6,971 nucleotides of DNA, taken from positions 1 to 6,971 of the forward strand of contig JAUPLZ010000366.1 of NCBI GenBank assembly GCA_030836705.1. The letters run 5' to 3'. Shown piece by piece: positions 1-6,363 of the stretch (positions are counted from its first letter, which is position 1; each line of letters begins with the position of its first letter). A program made the position numbers and the translations under genes. The notes below the pieces were generated by a model, which saw only the letters and a program-made list of their open reading frames with translations, did not search any database and was not told the origin of the DNA. This DNA is from Campylobacterota bacterium. Its GTDB lineage: Bacteria; Campylobacterota; Campylobacteria; Campylobacterales; SZUA-545.

Positions 1-32
1 TTTGTCGTAAAGAAATTTTACCTAAAACATCG

Positions 33-60
33 AGAAACTCGGCTTTAACGAGCTTTTTTT
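33..60 (+). terminator. possible intrinsic terminator at the left edge
   Basis: Bases 33-41 can pair with 49-57 (eight of nine positions, one G-T wobble included, one A/C mismatch) around a 7-base loop at 42-48, and the 3' arm runs into seven consecutive T's (54-60). The core is a 4-bp CTCG/CGAG stem. It could end transcription of a gene lying upstream of the window. The stem is weak, and a competing hairpin (31-34 with 38-41) uses the same bases, so this is only a candidate. Confidence 0.35.
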
Positions 61-123
61 AAACTTCCAAAAACCTTAAATTAGAGGGTAGATTTGGAGA
101 TTTGAAAGTGGCTCTTCTTTAAG

Positions 124-164
124 CTTTTGGTTGTAAAAACTACTTTTTAGCAGCTTTTTATACT
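124..164 (+). promoter_or_regulatory. candidate sigma-70-type promoter (TATACT -10 with T-tracts)
   Basis: TATACT at 159-164 matches the TATAAT -10 consensus at five of six positions. It is preceded by T-tracts at about 125-128, 144-148 and 154-158. Campylobacterota promoters are known for a good -10, a poor -35 and periodic T-rich stretches upstream, which fits. It would read into the gene remnant and then the methyltransferase-pglK-pseB run. No proper -35 is visible at the usual distance. AT-rich DNA gives such matches by chance. Confidence 0.3.
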
Positions 165-188
165 GCCCATTTTAACTCCGCCGTTAAC

Positions 189-680
189 AATTATGCTAAA
201 TTGAATATATTTTTTCTGTTTTTAGAATCAAAATATAATTTAAAAGTTATAATTGCATCTCATCCTAGAGCAGAATATGAAAAATTGGCAATATGTTTGA
301 TGGTAGGACTTGTATTAGCCATAAGACCAATCAATCAGCTAATACAGCACTCAGAGTTTTGTCTTGGGCATTTCAGCACATCAATGCATTTCGCTATTTT
401 GCATTTTAAACCTCTTGTATTTATTACACTAAAAGAAATTGACCATCTATTTGGAGACTTCATTGGCCAATTTGCAAATAAACTCCATGGCAAGAAACTG
501 TTTATAGACGATATAGAATGCTTAAAGCGTATTAACTTGAGTACAAATTATGAAATATATGAACAATACATAAATGCGTATATTAAAGAACTAAAAGAAG
601 ATAATCCCGAAGAGAATACTTGGAGTATTCTTTCTAAATATTTAATTACGCATAACGCGACGGGGGGCACCGATGTATAA
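189..680 (+). pseudogene. 5'-truncated, indel-bearing surface-polysaccharide protein remnant
   Basis: The encoded segment (KVIIASHPR, later LIQHSEFCLGHFSTS, then KPLVFIT) resembles the C-terminal half of GT-B-like surface-polysaccharide proteins, which carry an AAHPRS motif followed by a KTxELIKxSKFVLAHxSTS motif. Family members are much longer, so the N-terminal part is missing. Family-like sequence begins around NYAKLN at 189, upstream of the only possible start (TTG at 201), which has no clear ribosome binding site. Between about 285 and 335 the open frame is nonsense, but the +2 frame there reads IGNMFDGR then SHKTNQ, the expected motif. A lost A (five A's at 280-284 where six keep frame) and a duplicated CAAT (328-335) explain this and restore frame. 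The stop overlaps the methyltransferase start by 8 bases. It is probably non-functional; sequencing error for the indels is the alternative. Confidence 0.7.
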
Positions 681-1326
681 AAGAATAAAAAAATATTTAC
701 TAAAAAGATTCACAAAGCAGTACTGGCAAAGCAACAGGTCAAACGCATGGCATAGCAAAAGAAAAAATGAGGCGCATAACGACTTCACTGCTTTTTCTAA
801 CGCGGTTTGTACAAAAATAGAAAATCTACCGTATCAAACCGTCATTGAAATAGGAACGGGGGCAGGCACCTTAATCACTTTGATGAGTCAGAAATTACCC
901 AATTATGCCAATTTTATTGGCATAGACATCAACAAAAAACAAATCGTTGAGAATCAAATTACCTACAAAAACTTAACCAATGTTGAGTTTGTCTTCATGG
1001 ACATAGAAAAGTATATTGAAAATACCAATCTGAATAATGCAGTAATCGTCTCGCAAAATACATTGGATTACTTTCCAAAAAATGACCTTAAAAAATTGCT
1101 ATCCCTTATCCACACTAAAATCGAAAATGTTGCCATACTCGTCAGTAGCGTCAAAAATACCTTACAACTTCACGATAGCGTAGAAACAACAGAACCAGGG
1201 TTTAAAGTCTACCATCATAATTACCCTTCTCTATTAGAAGCAACAGGATATAAATCGATAAGCATCGATTCGTTCGGCGAAAAAGGAGACCTCATCATGG
1301 TAACCGGGCATAAGCATAGCCAATGA
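673..1326 (+). CDS. class I SAM-dependent methyltransferase
   Basis: A 217-residue protein with a Rossmann-type methyltransferase core. Motif I, VIEIGTGAG (residues 57-65), binds S-adenosylmethionine. The acidic residue ending strand 2 is D85 in GIDI, and FMD at 108-110 fits the adenine-contacting region. There is no signal peptide or membrane helix, so it is cytoplasmic. The first 35 residues are rich in K/R and aromatic residues, and the end is short, with no extra domain. The ATG is preceded by a run of six G's (662-667) that serves as ribosome binding site. The stop overlaps the flippase start as ATGA. Placement in a glycan operon suggests methylation of a sugar or sugar nucleotide, but the substrate cannot be read from the sequence. 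The fold is certain, the acceptor unknown. Confidence 0.85.
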   Translation: MYKRIKKYLLKRFTKQYWQSNRSNAWHSKRKNEAHNDFTAFSNAVCTKIENLPYQTVIEIGTGAGTLITLMSQKLPNYANFIGIDINKKQIVENQITYKNLTNVEFVFMDIEKYIENTNLNNAVIVSQNTLDYFPKNDLKKLLSLIHTKIENVAILVSSVKNTLQLHDSVETTEPGFKVYHHNYPSLLEATGYKSISIDSFGEKGDLIMVTGHKHSQ

Positions 1327-3020
1327 AAACAACTTTTTGGGACAAGTTAAATAATATTTTAACAAGAGATGATAAGAAATATCTGCTTTATCTTTTTGTA
1401 TTCACTATTTTTATAGCCGTGATAGAAACGCTGGGCGTTTCTGTCATTATGCCATTTCTGACACTTGCGAATGATTTATCATTAATTCACTCAAACTTAT
1501 ATGCTAGCCATGTCTATAACTTATGTGGATTCGAAAATGAAAAAAGTTTTATTCTTACTTTTGGCGTTGCTATTTTAGTTTTTTATTTGGTTAGAGCTCT
1601 AGCGAATAGCCTTTATAGCTACCTCGTCTTGCACTTTATAAACAGCAGATACGATCTCATTGTGAATAAATTGTTTGTCAAATATTTATCCTTGCCTTAC
1701 AAAAGCTACATCAAGCACAATACGTCCTCTTTAACAAAAGTGATTATTAACGAAGCAGCAAACATTACGGAACTTTTCTGGTTTGTATTGTCACTGCTGA
1801 GTGAGGTTTTGGTTTTTTTATTTATTTATGCGATTTTGATGTATGTAAATTTCAAAATTACCTTGAGCATTAGCTTGCTTCTTGTCATTATTGGATTTTT
1901 TATAAAAGTTATAATATCTCAAAAAATGAAGCATTACGGAGCAAAAAGAGAAGAGCACCAGAAAATCTTTTATGAAATACTCAACAGAAGTTTTAATAAT
2001 ATTAAAATGATTAAACTTCATTCCAACGACAACAATACCAATGATTTTAGTTTGGTGAGCAAAGAGTACGTCAATACACGTATTATGAGCAGTGCCTTGC
2101 AACAGTTCCCTCGATTTATTTTCGAGTTTATCGGATTTAGCGTCATCGTACTCATTGTGCTATATGCGATTATGCAAAAAGATGCGAATAACGCTGACCT
2201 ATTATCCCTTGTGTCTGTTTTTGTGCTAGGGCTGTATAGAATTCTCCCTTCGATTACAAGAATTTTTTTGAGTTACAACACGATATTGTTTCAATATAAA
2301 TCATTGGATATTATCCATAATGATCTCAACTTAGATGTGGAGATACTGGGAATCGAGTCCATTGAATTTGAAAAAACCATTCATTTAGACAATATCTCTT
2401 TTTCCTATGATTATCAAACGATTATCAGCAATTTAAATCTTACGATTGAAAAAAATGACAAAATAGCCTTTATAGGTGAAAGCGGCAGTGGAAAATCCAC
2501 CTTAGTAGACATCATTATGGGACTACATCAAGTCACTGAGGGTCATATTTACATTGACGATACGCTACTATCCGATGAAAATTTAATCAGCTGGAGGGAC
2601 CATTTTGGCTATATCCCACAGTCTGTATACCTTTTTGATGGAACCGTTGCTCAGAACGTAGCGTTCGGCGCAAAGATTGAAGAAGAAAAGGTCATAGAAT
2701 CCTTGGAAAAGGCCAATATTTGGGAATTTTTAAAAGATAAGAATGGGCTAAACACCCAAGTTGGTGAAAGTGGCGTTATGCTCTCGGGAGGGCAAAAACA
2801 GCGAATAGCAATCGCAAGAGCTTTATACAAAGATCCCGATATTCTCGTTTTGGATGAAGCGACTTCAGCTCTAGATGATGAGACAGAAGCTAAAATAATG
2901 AACGAAATCTATGAACTAGCAAGAGACAAAACGCTTATCATTATCGCGCACAGGCTAAGTACAATAAAAAGATGCAATAAAATATACACCATAGATAATG
3001 GAGCGATCAAAAATGTTTGA
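1323..3020 (+). CDS. pglK: PglK/WlaB-like ABC flippase for lipid-linked oligosaccharide
   Basis: A 565-residue half-transporter with an N-terminal membrane domain (hydrophobic segments near 20-45, 77-100, 152-175, 178-198, 265-285 and 293-310) and a C-terminal ATPase. The ATPase has Walker A GESGSGKST (385-393), Q-loop Q433, signature LSGGQ (487-491), Walker B ILVLDE with catalytic E512, D-loop SALD (515-518) and H-loop H543, so it should be active as a homodimer. Length and sequence track Campylobacter jejuni PglK (564 residues) from end to end, for example IET near 34-36, MPF near 43-45 and the KxAFIGESGxGKSTLVDxIxG stretch. PglK flips undecaprenyl-diphosphate-linked oligosaccharide across the inner membrane. 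Start overlaps the methyltransferase by 4 bases; its end overlaps pseB by 8. The true cargo here may differ from the Pgl heptasaccharide. Confidence 0.88.
   Translation: MKTTFWDKLNNILTRDDKKYLLYLFVFTIFIAVIETLGVSVIMPFLTLANDLSLIHSNLYASHVYNLCGFENEKSFILTFGVAILVFYLVRALANSLYSYLVLHFINSRYDLIVNKLFVKYLSLPYKSYIKHNTSSLTKVIINEAANITELFWFVLSLLSEVLVFLFIYAILMYVNFKITLSISLLLVIIGFFIKVIISQKMKHYGAKREEHQKIFYEILNRSFNNIKMIKLHSNDNNTNDFSLVSKEYVNTRIMSSALQQFPRFIFEFIGFSVIVLIVLYAIMQKDANNADLLSLVSVFVLGLYRILPSITRIFLSYNTILFQYKSLDIIHNDLNLDVEILGIESIEFEKTIHLDNISFSYDYQTIISNLNLTIEKNDKIAFIGESGSGKSTLVDIIMGLHQVTEGHIYIDDTLLSDENLISWRDHFGYIPQSVYLFDGTVAQNVAFGAKIEEEKVIESLEKANIWEFLKDKNGLNTQVGESGVMLSGGQKQRIAIARALYKDPDILVLDEATSALDDETEAKIMNEIYELARDKTLIIIAHRLSTIKRCNKIYTIDNGAIKNV
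3000..3003 (+). promoter_or_regulatory. ribosome binding site that sets the pseB start
   Basis: GGAG lies nine bases ahead of the ATG at 3013 and inside the end of the flippase gene. It favours that ATG over the in-frame ATG at 2998, whose first two codons would overlap this site. Confidence 0.7.
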
Positions 3021-4005
3021 TAATAAAAGTATATTAATCACAGGTGGCACCGGAAGTTTTGGTCAAAAATACACCGAAATAATTTTATCCAAATATACAC
3101 CAAAAAAAATTATTATATTCAGCAGAGATGAGCTAAAGCAATACGAGATGGCACAATCTTTTAATGACAAATGCATGCGATATTTTATTGGTGATGTCAG
3201 AGATGCTGATCGATTAAATGAGGCTATGGGCGGTGTTGATTTTGTCATTCATGCCGCAGCCCTAAAACATGTCCCTATAGCTGAATACAATCCCATGGAA
3301 TGCATTAAAACCAATATAAATGGTGCTGAAAATGTCATTAAAGCCGCCATCAAGAACGATGTAACCAAAGTCATCGCACTCTCCACCGATAAAGCGGCCA
3401 ATCCTATCAACTTGTATGGTGCTACAAAGCTGGCTTCAGACAAACTTTTTGTAGCCGCCAATAATACGGTCGGACATAAAAAAACCAGATTTTCAGTCGT
3501 TAGGTATGGTAATGTTACTGGAAGCCGAGGATCCGTTATCCCTTTTTTCAGTAAACTGATTAGTCAGAAAGCAACGGAGCTGCCAATTACCGATGAAAAA
3601 ATGACCCGATTTCTGATAACGCTGGAAGATGGCGTAAACTTTGTCCTTAAAAATTTTGCAAGGATGAAAGGTGGAGAAATATTTATACCTAAAATCCCAT
3701 CAATGAAAATCGTAGATTTGGCAAAAGCGCTAGCCCCACATCTTCCTCATAAAATTATCGGTATCAGACCAGGCGAAAAACTTCATGAGATAATGTGTCC
3801 ATCCGACGACAGCCATCTAACTCTTGAGTTTCACGACCACTTTGTAATCCAGCCAACTATTCAATTCGCGAATATTGGTGATTTTACCACAAATAATTTG
3901 GGGGAAAAGGGGGTACCCGTTGAACAGGGATTTGAATATCATTCTGGCAATAATACCGATTGGCTTACCAATGAACAATTTTTAGAAATGCTCAAAAAAG
4001 GATAA
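3013..4005 (+). CDS. pseB: PseB, UDP-GlcNAc 4,6-dehydratase (C5-inverting)
   Basis: A soluble extended short-chain dehydrogenase/reductase of 330 residues, close to Helicobacter FlaA1/PseB (about 333). PseB converts UDP-GlcNAc to the UDP-2-acetamido-2,6-dideoxy-beta-L-arabino-4-hexulose used for pseudaminic acid and related sugars. NADP-binding TGGTGSFG is at residues 10-17. The SRDELKQ stretch (37-43) and AALKHVP (82-88) are family hallmarks. The modified catalytic region STDKAANPINLYGATK (124-139) holds D126, K127, Y135 and K139, and IRPGEKLHE is at 251-259. The ATG at 3013 is chosen over 2998 because relatives start MFxNKxILITGG and a GGAG site is well placed. It overlaps pglK by 8 bases. 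No pseC aminotransferase follows, which is unusual, so the product may feed another sugar or the other pse genes may be outside the window. Confidence 0.92.
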   Translation: MFDNKSILITGGTGSFGQKYTEIILSKYTPKKIIIFSRDELKQYEMAQSFNDKCMRYFIGDVRDADRLNEAMGGVDFVIHAAALKHVPIAEYNPMECIKTNINGAENVIKAAIKNDVTKVIALSTDKAANPINLYGATKLASDKLFVAANNTVGHKKTRFSVVRYGNVTGSRGSVIPFFSKLISQKATELPITDEKMTRFLITLEDGVNFVLKNFARMKGGEIFIPKIPSMKIVDLAKALAPHLPHKIIGIRPGEKLHEIMCPSDDSHLTLEFHDHFVIQPTIQFANIGDFTTNNLGEKGVPVEQGFEYHSGNNTDWLTNEQFLEMLKKG

Positions 4006-4021
4006 AAATTGGATTTTATCC
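4000..4021 (+). repeat. 8-bp perfect hairpin over the pseB stop
   Basis: GGATAAAA (4000-4007) pairs exactly with TTTTATCC (4014-4021) around a 6-base loop. The left arm contains the pseB stop TAA (4003-4005). No T-run follows the right arm (CCCATGG), so it is not a classical terminator on the + strand. It could act in mRNA processing, 3' protection or partial attenuation before the next gene. The stem is AT-rich and modest in strength. Confidence 0.45.
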
Positions 4022-4037
4022 CCCATGGTGTCGGTCA

Positions 4038-4042
4038 AAGGG
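4038..4042 (+). promoter_or_regulatory. ribosome binding site for the GT-like gene
   Basis: AAGGG, followed by GGG at 4044-4046, lies 6-9 bases before the ATG at 4052 and supports that start over the in-frame ATG at 4025, which has only a C-rich stretch and the hairpin arm ahead of it. Confidence 0.5.
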
Positions 4043-4051
4043 TGGGTAGTA

Positions 4052-5608
4052 ATGAAAAGAGATGATTTTGCACGAGAAATAGATATTGATCAAGAGTTAA
4101 ATGTTGACTTTGAGAGCTTAAACGGTAATAGAGATTGGCTTGAAGTTTATGCTTTGTATCAAGAAAATATAGAAATATTTTCAGAAATTATCGAACAAAC
4201 GATGCATCGTTATGATATGACAAAAATTCAGGCTCGTGATGCGGTACTGTATGAGTTAATGAGCGCAAACTATGAGAGGTACCATAGAGAGTCGCTGCAT
4301 AGTCGTAACAGGGTCAAATGGTCTTTTGTGTATATTGCTACTTTCTCTGGTCTGTTTTTAAGCGGTCTACTGTCGCTCTTTGTTATTCAAAGAAAACTAA
4401 AATTCAATCTCCTCTTCGAAGAAATGTTCGCCAAAGACGGATGGAACAAACGTTTTTATAGGTATATTACGCAGATTCTATCAAATAAAACAATCAGCAA
4501 AGCAATTCTCTACACTCATCCAGGAATAGCCAAAGATATTTTCAATAAATCAATTGAGCAATGGGATGGGAATGTTATCAATAGAAGATACTCCAGTCTA
4601 TTGTTTGGCTTCAAAGAATCATTTCTGATGATATCCAAAAACCTTTTTTTTATTCATCGTCTCTTTAAATTATCCAAAAATCTGAATATTATCTATATAT
4701 ATTTAAGAATTATTCGAAAGCATCTACTTTACAGCTCTCAAATCAAAAACATAGAAGCGGATGTTATGGTTGCAGCAGGTGATTACTACTGGAATCCAAT
4801 CAAATATTTTGTATATAAAAAAAATGTTAAAAATATAATACTCCTACAACATAATTTTAAAAATGAGTACCTACACAATAGATTATTTCAATATTGCGAT
4901 TTTTACTACGCGCATTCGAAACAAGCAATCGAAAAACTTGAAGGGATACCTTTTACCAAAAAATACGCCATAGGAAGTTTTCAACTGCTACCCTATTTAA
5001 AAGATGTGCCAATAGAATATGATATTATGTTCATAAATCAGACAGTTAATGATAACTTGACAAACGTATATCCTGATTTAGACCAAGAACAACTTATTGT
5101 TAGCTATTACATTCTTATTGATAATTTTAAACAATACATGCAACAACATCCAAATTTAAAAGCGATTTATGTGGCAAAAGGTGAAACTATTGACTCTGAG
5201 CCTTCAATAACTGTAAAAAAGATGTTTCAGAATATCCCTAATGTTACATTTGAAGGCGCGTATGGTCCAAAAACTTTTGAAGTGGTAAAAAAGTCAGCAT
5301 TGATTATTAATATGTATTCAAGTGTCGGTTTTGAGGCGTATGGTTTTGATAAAAAAGTTTTATGGATTAATTATAATGGATGTTGTGATGTCTTCAAATA
5401 TGACACAGAGGAAGAGTCTTTGCATGTTTTAAAAGATTCTACGGATTACAATACCTTTGCGAATAGAGTAGACTTATTGCTATCTCCTGACGTAACAGTG
5501 ATTGACTATTACAAGAAACTTAAAGAAAAATATATGAATATTCAAGAAAACCCTGCTAAGATCGTTGCAGATAAAATTTATGCGCTATTGGCGGTATCGA
5601 GTTGCTAA
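4052..5608 (+). CDS. GT-B-like surface-carbohydrate biosynthesis protein with N-terminal extension
   Basis: A 518-residue protein from the ATG at 4052 (527 if started at 4025). The C-terminal part (about 240-500) looks like a two-domain GT-B-type fold of surface-carbohydrate proteins related to the CDP-glycerol-transferase/capsule group. It has LQHN at 265-268 (commonly LQHG in relatives), a CDFYYAHS segment shortly after, and SSVGFEAYGFDKKVLW at 423-438, matching the STxGxEAxxxGKKV nucleotide-binding region. Residues 1-85 are acidic, polar and predicted helical, with no domain I recognise. Residues 90-112 form one hydrophobic helix flanked by K/R, so the protein is probably anchored at the inner membrane. 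It may transfer a sugar or sugar-phosphate to the lipid-linked glycan, but no donor can be named. Its end overlaps the aldolase start by 7 bases. Confidence 0.65.
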   Translation: MKRDDFAREIDIDQELNVDFESLNGNRDWLEVYALYQENIEIFSEIIEQTMHRYDMTKIQARDAVLYELMSANYERYHRESLHSRNRVKWSFVYIATFSGLFLSGLLSLFVIQRKLKFNLLFEEMFAKDGWNKRFYRYITQILSNKTISKAILYTHPGIAKDIFNKSIEQWDGNVINRRYSSLLFGFKESFLMISKNLFFIHRLFKLSKNLNIIYIYLRIIRKHLLYSSQIKNIEADVMVAAGDYYWNPIKYFVYKKNVKNIILLQHNFKNEYLHNRLFQYCDFYYAHSKQAIEKLEGIPFTKKYAIGSFQLLPYLKDVPIEYDIMFINQTVNDNLTNVYPDLDQEQLIVSYYILIDNFKQYMQQHPNLKAIYVAKGETIDSEPSITVKKMFQNIPNVTFEGAYGPKTFEVVKKSALIINMYSSVGFEAYGFDKKVLWINYNGCCDVFKYDTEEESLHVLKDSTDYNTFANRVDLLLSPDVTVIDYYKKLKEKYMNIQENPAKIVADKIYALLAVSSC

Positions 5609-6363
5609 AAAATAAATTAAAAAACAATCAGCTTACTTTGGGTTCATGGATTACCATCGGACATCCATCCATTATAGACATAATGGCAAGCGCCGATTTC
5701 GAATGGCTTGTCATTGACTTAGAGCATACCTCTATTGATCTATCTCAAGCTCATATCCTCATCTCTACCATCCAAGCAAATGGGATGAAAGCACTCGTAA
5801 GAGTCAGCAAGAACGAGGAAGTTATCATTAAGCGTGTTCTTGATATGGGGGCAGATGGCATAGTCGTTCCAATGGTGAAATCAAAAGCCGATGCTTTGGA
5901 AGCGATAGATTATGCAAAATATCCACCCGTAGGGAAAAGAGGAGTGGGTCTGTTTCGTGCCCAAAAATATGGTCTAGGCTTCGATGAATATAAAAAATGG
6001 GTTGACAATGAACTTGTTATCATTGCACAAATTGAGCATATTGATGCAGTTACAAATATTGAAGAGATTATTACAACGGATGGCATAGATGGGATAATAA
6101 TTGGACCTTACGACCTATCTGGTTCTATGGGTTACCCTGGAGAATATGACAGGGAAGATGTTAAAAAAGCAATTGAACGTGTACTGCAAGCATGTAAAAA
6201 AAATAATACACCATCAGGTTTTCATGTCATTGAATCTGATCCATCTAAATTGCAAGAACGAATTGAGCAAGGGTGTACTTTTCTCGCTTATAGCTTAGAC
6301 TTTTTCTTTTTAGGCGACAGAGCAAGAGATGGAATGAAAAAAATAAAAGAAGGACTTAACTAA
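5602..6363 (+). CDS. HpcH/HpaI-family (class II) 2-keto-3-deoxy acid aldolase
   Basis: A 253-residue cytoplasmic TIM-barrel enzyme, the normal length for the family, which makes or breaks a bond between pyruvate and an aldehyde using a divalent metal. All expected active-site residues are present: the E41-H42 pair in IDLEH (catalytic His), R67 in LVRVS, metal ligand E145 in AQIEHID, and metal ligand D171 in GPYDLSGSMG. The GPYDLSGSMG form is closest to the RhmA/2-dehydro-3-deoxyglucarate-aldolase-like branch. The TTG start is accepted because relatives begin a few residues before LTxGSWITxGHP, the upstream frame is occupied by the overlapping gene (7 bases), and the next ATG (residue 28) would remove the first strand. 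Lying directly before a CMP-sugar synthetase, it probably makes or trims a keto-deoxy sugar acid for the glycan rather than degrading a carbon source. Confidence 0.88.
   Translation: MLKNKLKNNQLTLGSWITIGHPSIIDIMASADFEWLVIDLEHTSIDLSQAHILISTIQANGMKALVRVSKNEEVIIKRVLDMGADGIVVPMVKSKADALEAIDYAKYPPVGKRGVGLFRAQKYGLGFDEYKKWVDNELVIIAQIEHIDAVTNIEEIITTDGIDGIIIGPYDLSGSMGYPGEYDREDVKKAIERVLQACKKNNTPSGFHVIESDPSKLQERIEQGCTFLAYSLDFFFLGDRARDGMKKIKEGLN
6351..6354 (+). promoter_or_regulatory. ribosome binding site supporting a GTG start
   Basis: AGGA inside AAGAAGGA (6347-6354) lies nine bases before the GTG at 6364, within the last codons of the aldolase gene. The nearby ATG at 6368 is in another frame and does not give a protein of this family, so GTG is the start. 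Confidence 0.7.

Larger units (their letters stand above)
1..188. other. non-coding stretch with no recognisable gene
   Basis: No convincing gene is seen on either strand. Two short open frames enter from the left edge: one stops at 46-48, giving a 15-residue tail, and one stops at 57-60, giving a 19-residue tail ending in ALTSFF. Either could be the C-terminus of an upstream gene, but neither is recognisable. The rest is AT-rich with T-tracts at about 125-128, 144-148 and 154-158 and a small inverted repeat (TTAAC at 172-176, GTTAA at 183-187). This segment abuts the broken gene that starts near 189, so its right end may be a recombination junction. Confidence 0.5.

Noticed and set aside
171..188. 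TTAAC-TCCGCC-GTTAA inverted repeat as an integron attC site or insertion-sequence end
   Set aside because: The ends loosely recall attC core sites, but they do not match the RYYYAAC/GTTRRRY pattern fully and the element is far too short. No integrase, transposase or matching partner repeat is visible.
1818..2102. Open frame on the minus strand inside the flippase gene
   Set aside because: It lies wholly within a well-supported ABC transporter gene, encodes low-complexity sequence with no known motif and is a shadow of the + strand coding.
2998..3012. Earlier ATG at 2998 as the pseB start
   Set aside because: It would overlap the ribosome binding site of the ATG at 3013, and the five extra residues are absent from PseB relatives, which start MFxNK.
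3063..3461. Two minus-strand open frames inside pseB
   Set aside because: They are antisense to conserved PseB motifs, have no motifs of their own and lack ribosome binding sites.
4025..4051. Earlier ATG at 4025 as the start of the GT-like gene
   Set aside because: It has no ribosome binding site ahead of it, and the AAGGG/GGG run just before 4052 would lie inside the coding sequence. The start cannot be fully excluded.
6101..6298. Open frame in another + strand frame inside the aldolase gene
   Set aside because: It overlaps the metal-binding region of the aldolase, and its translation has no family resemblance.
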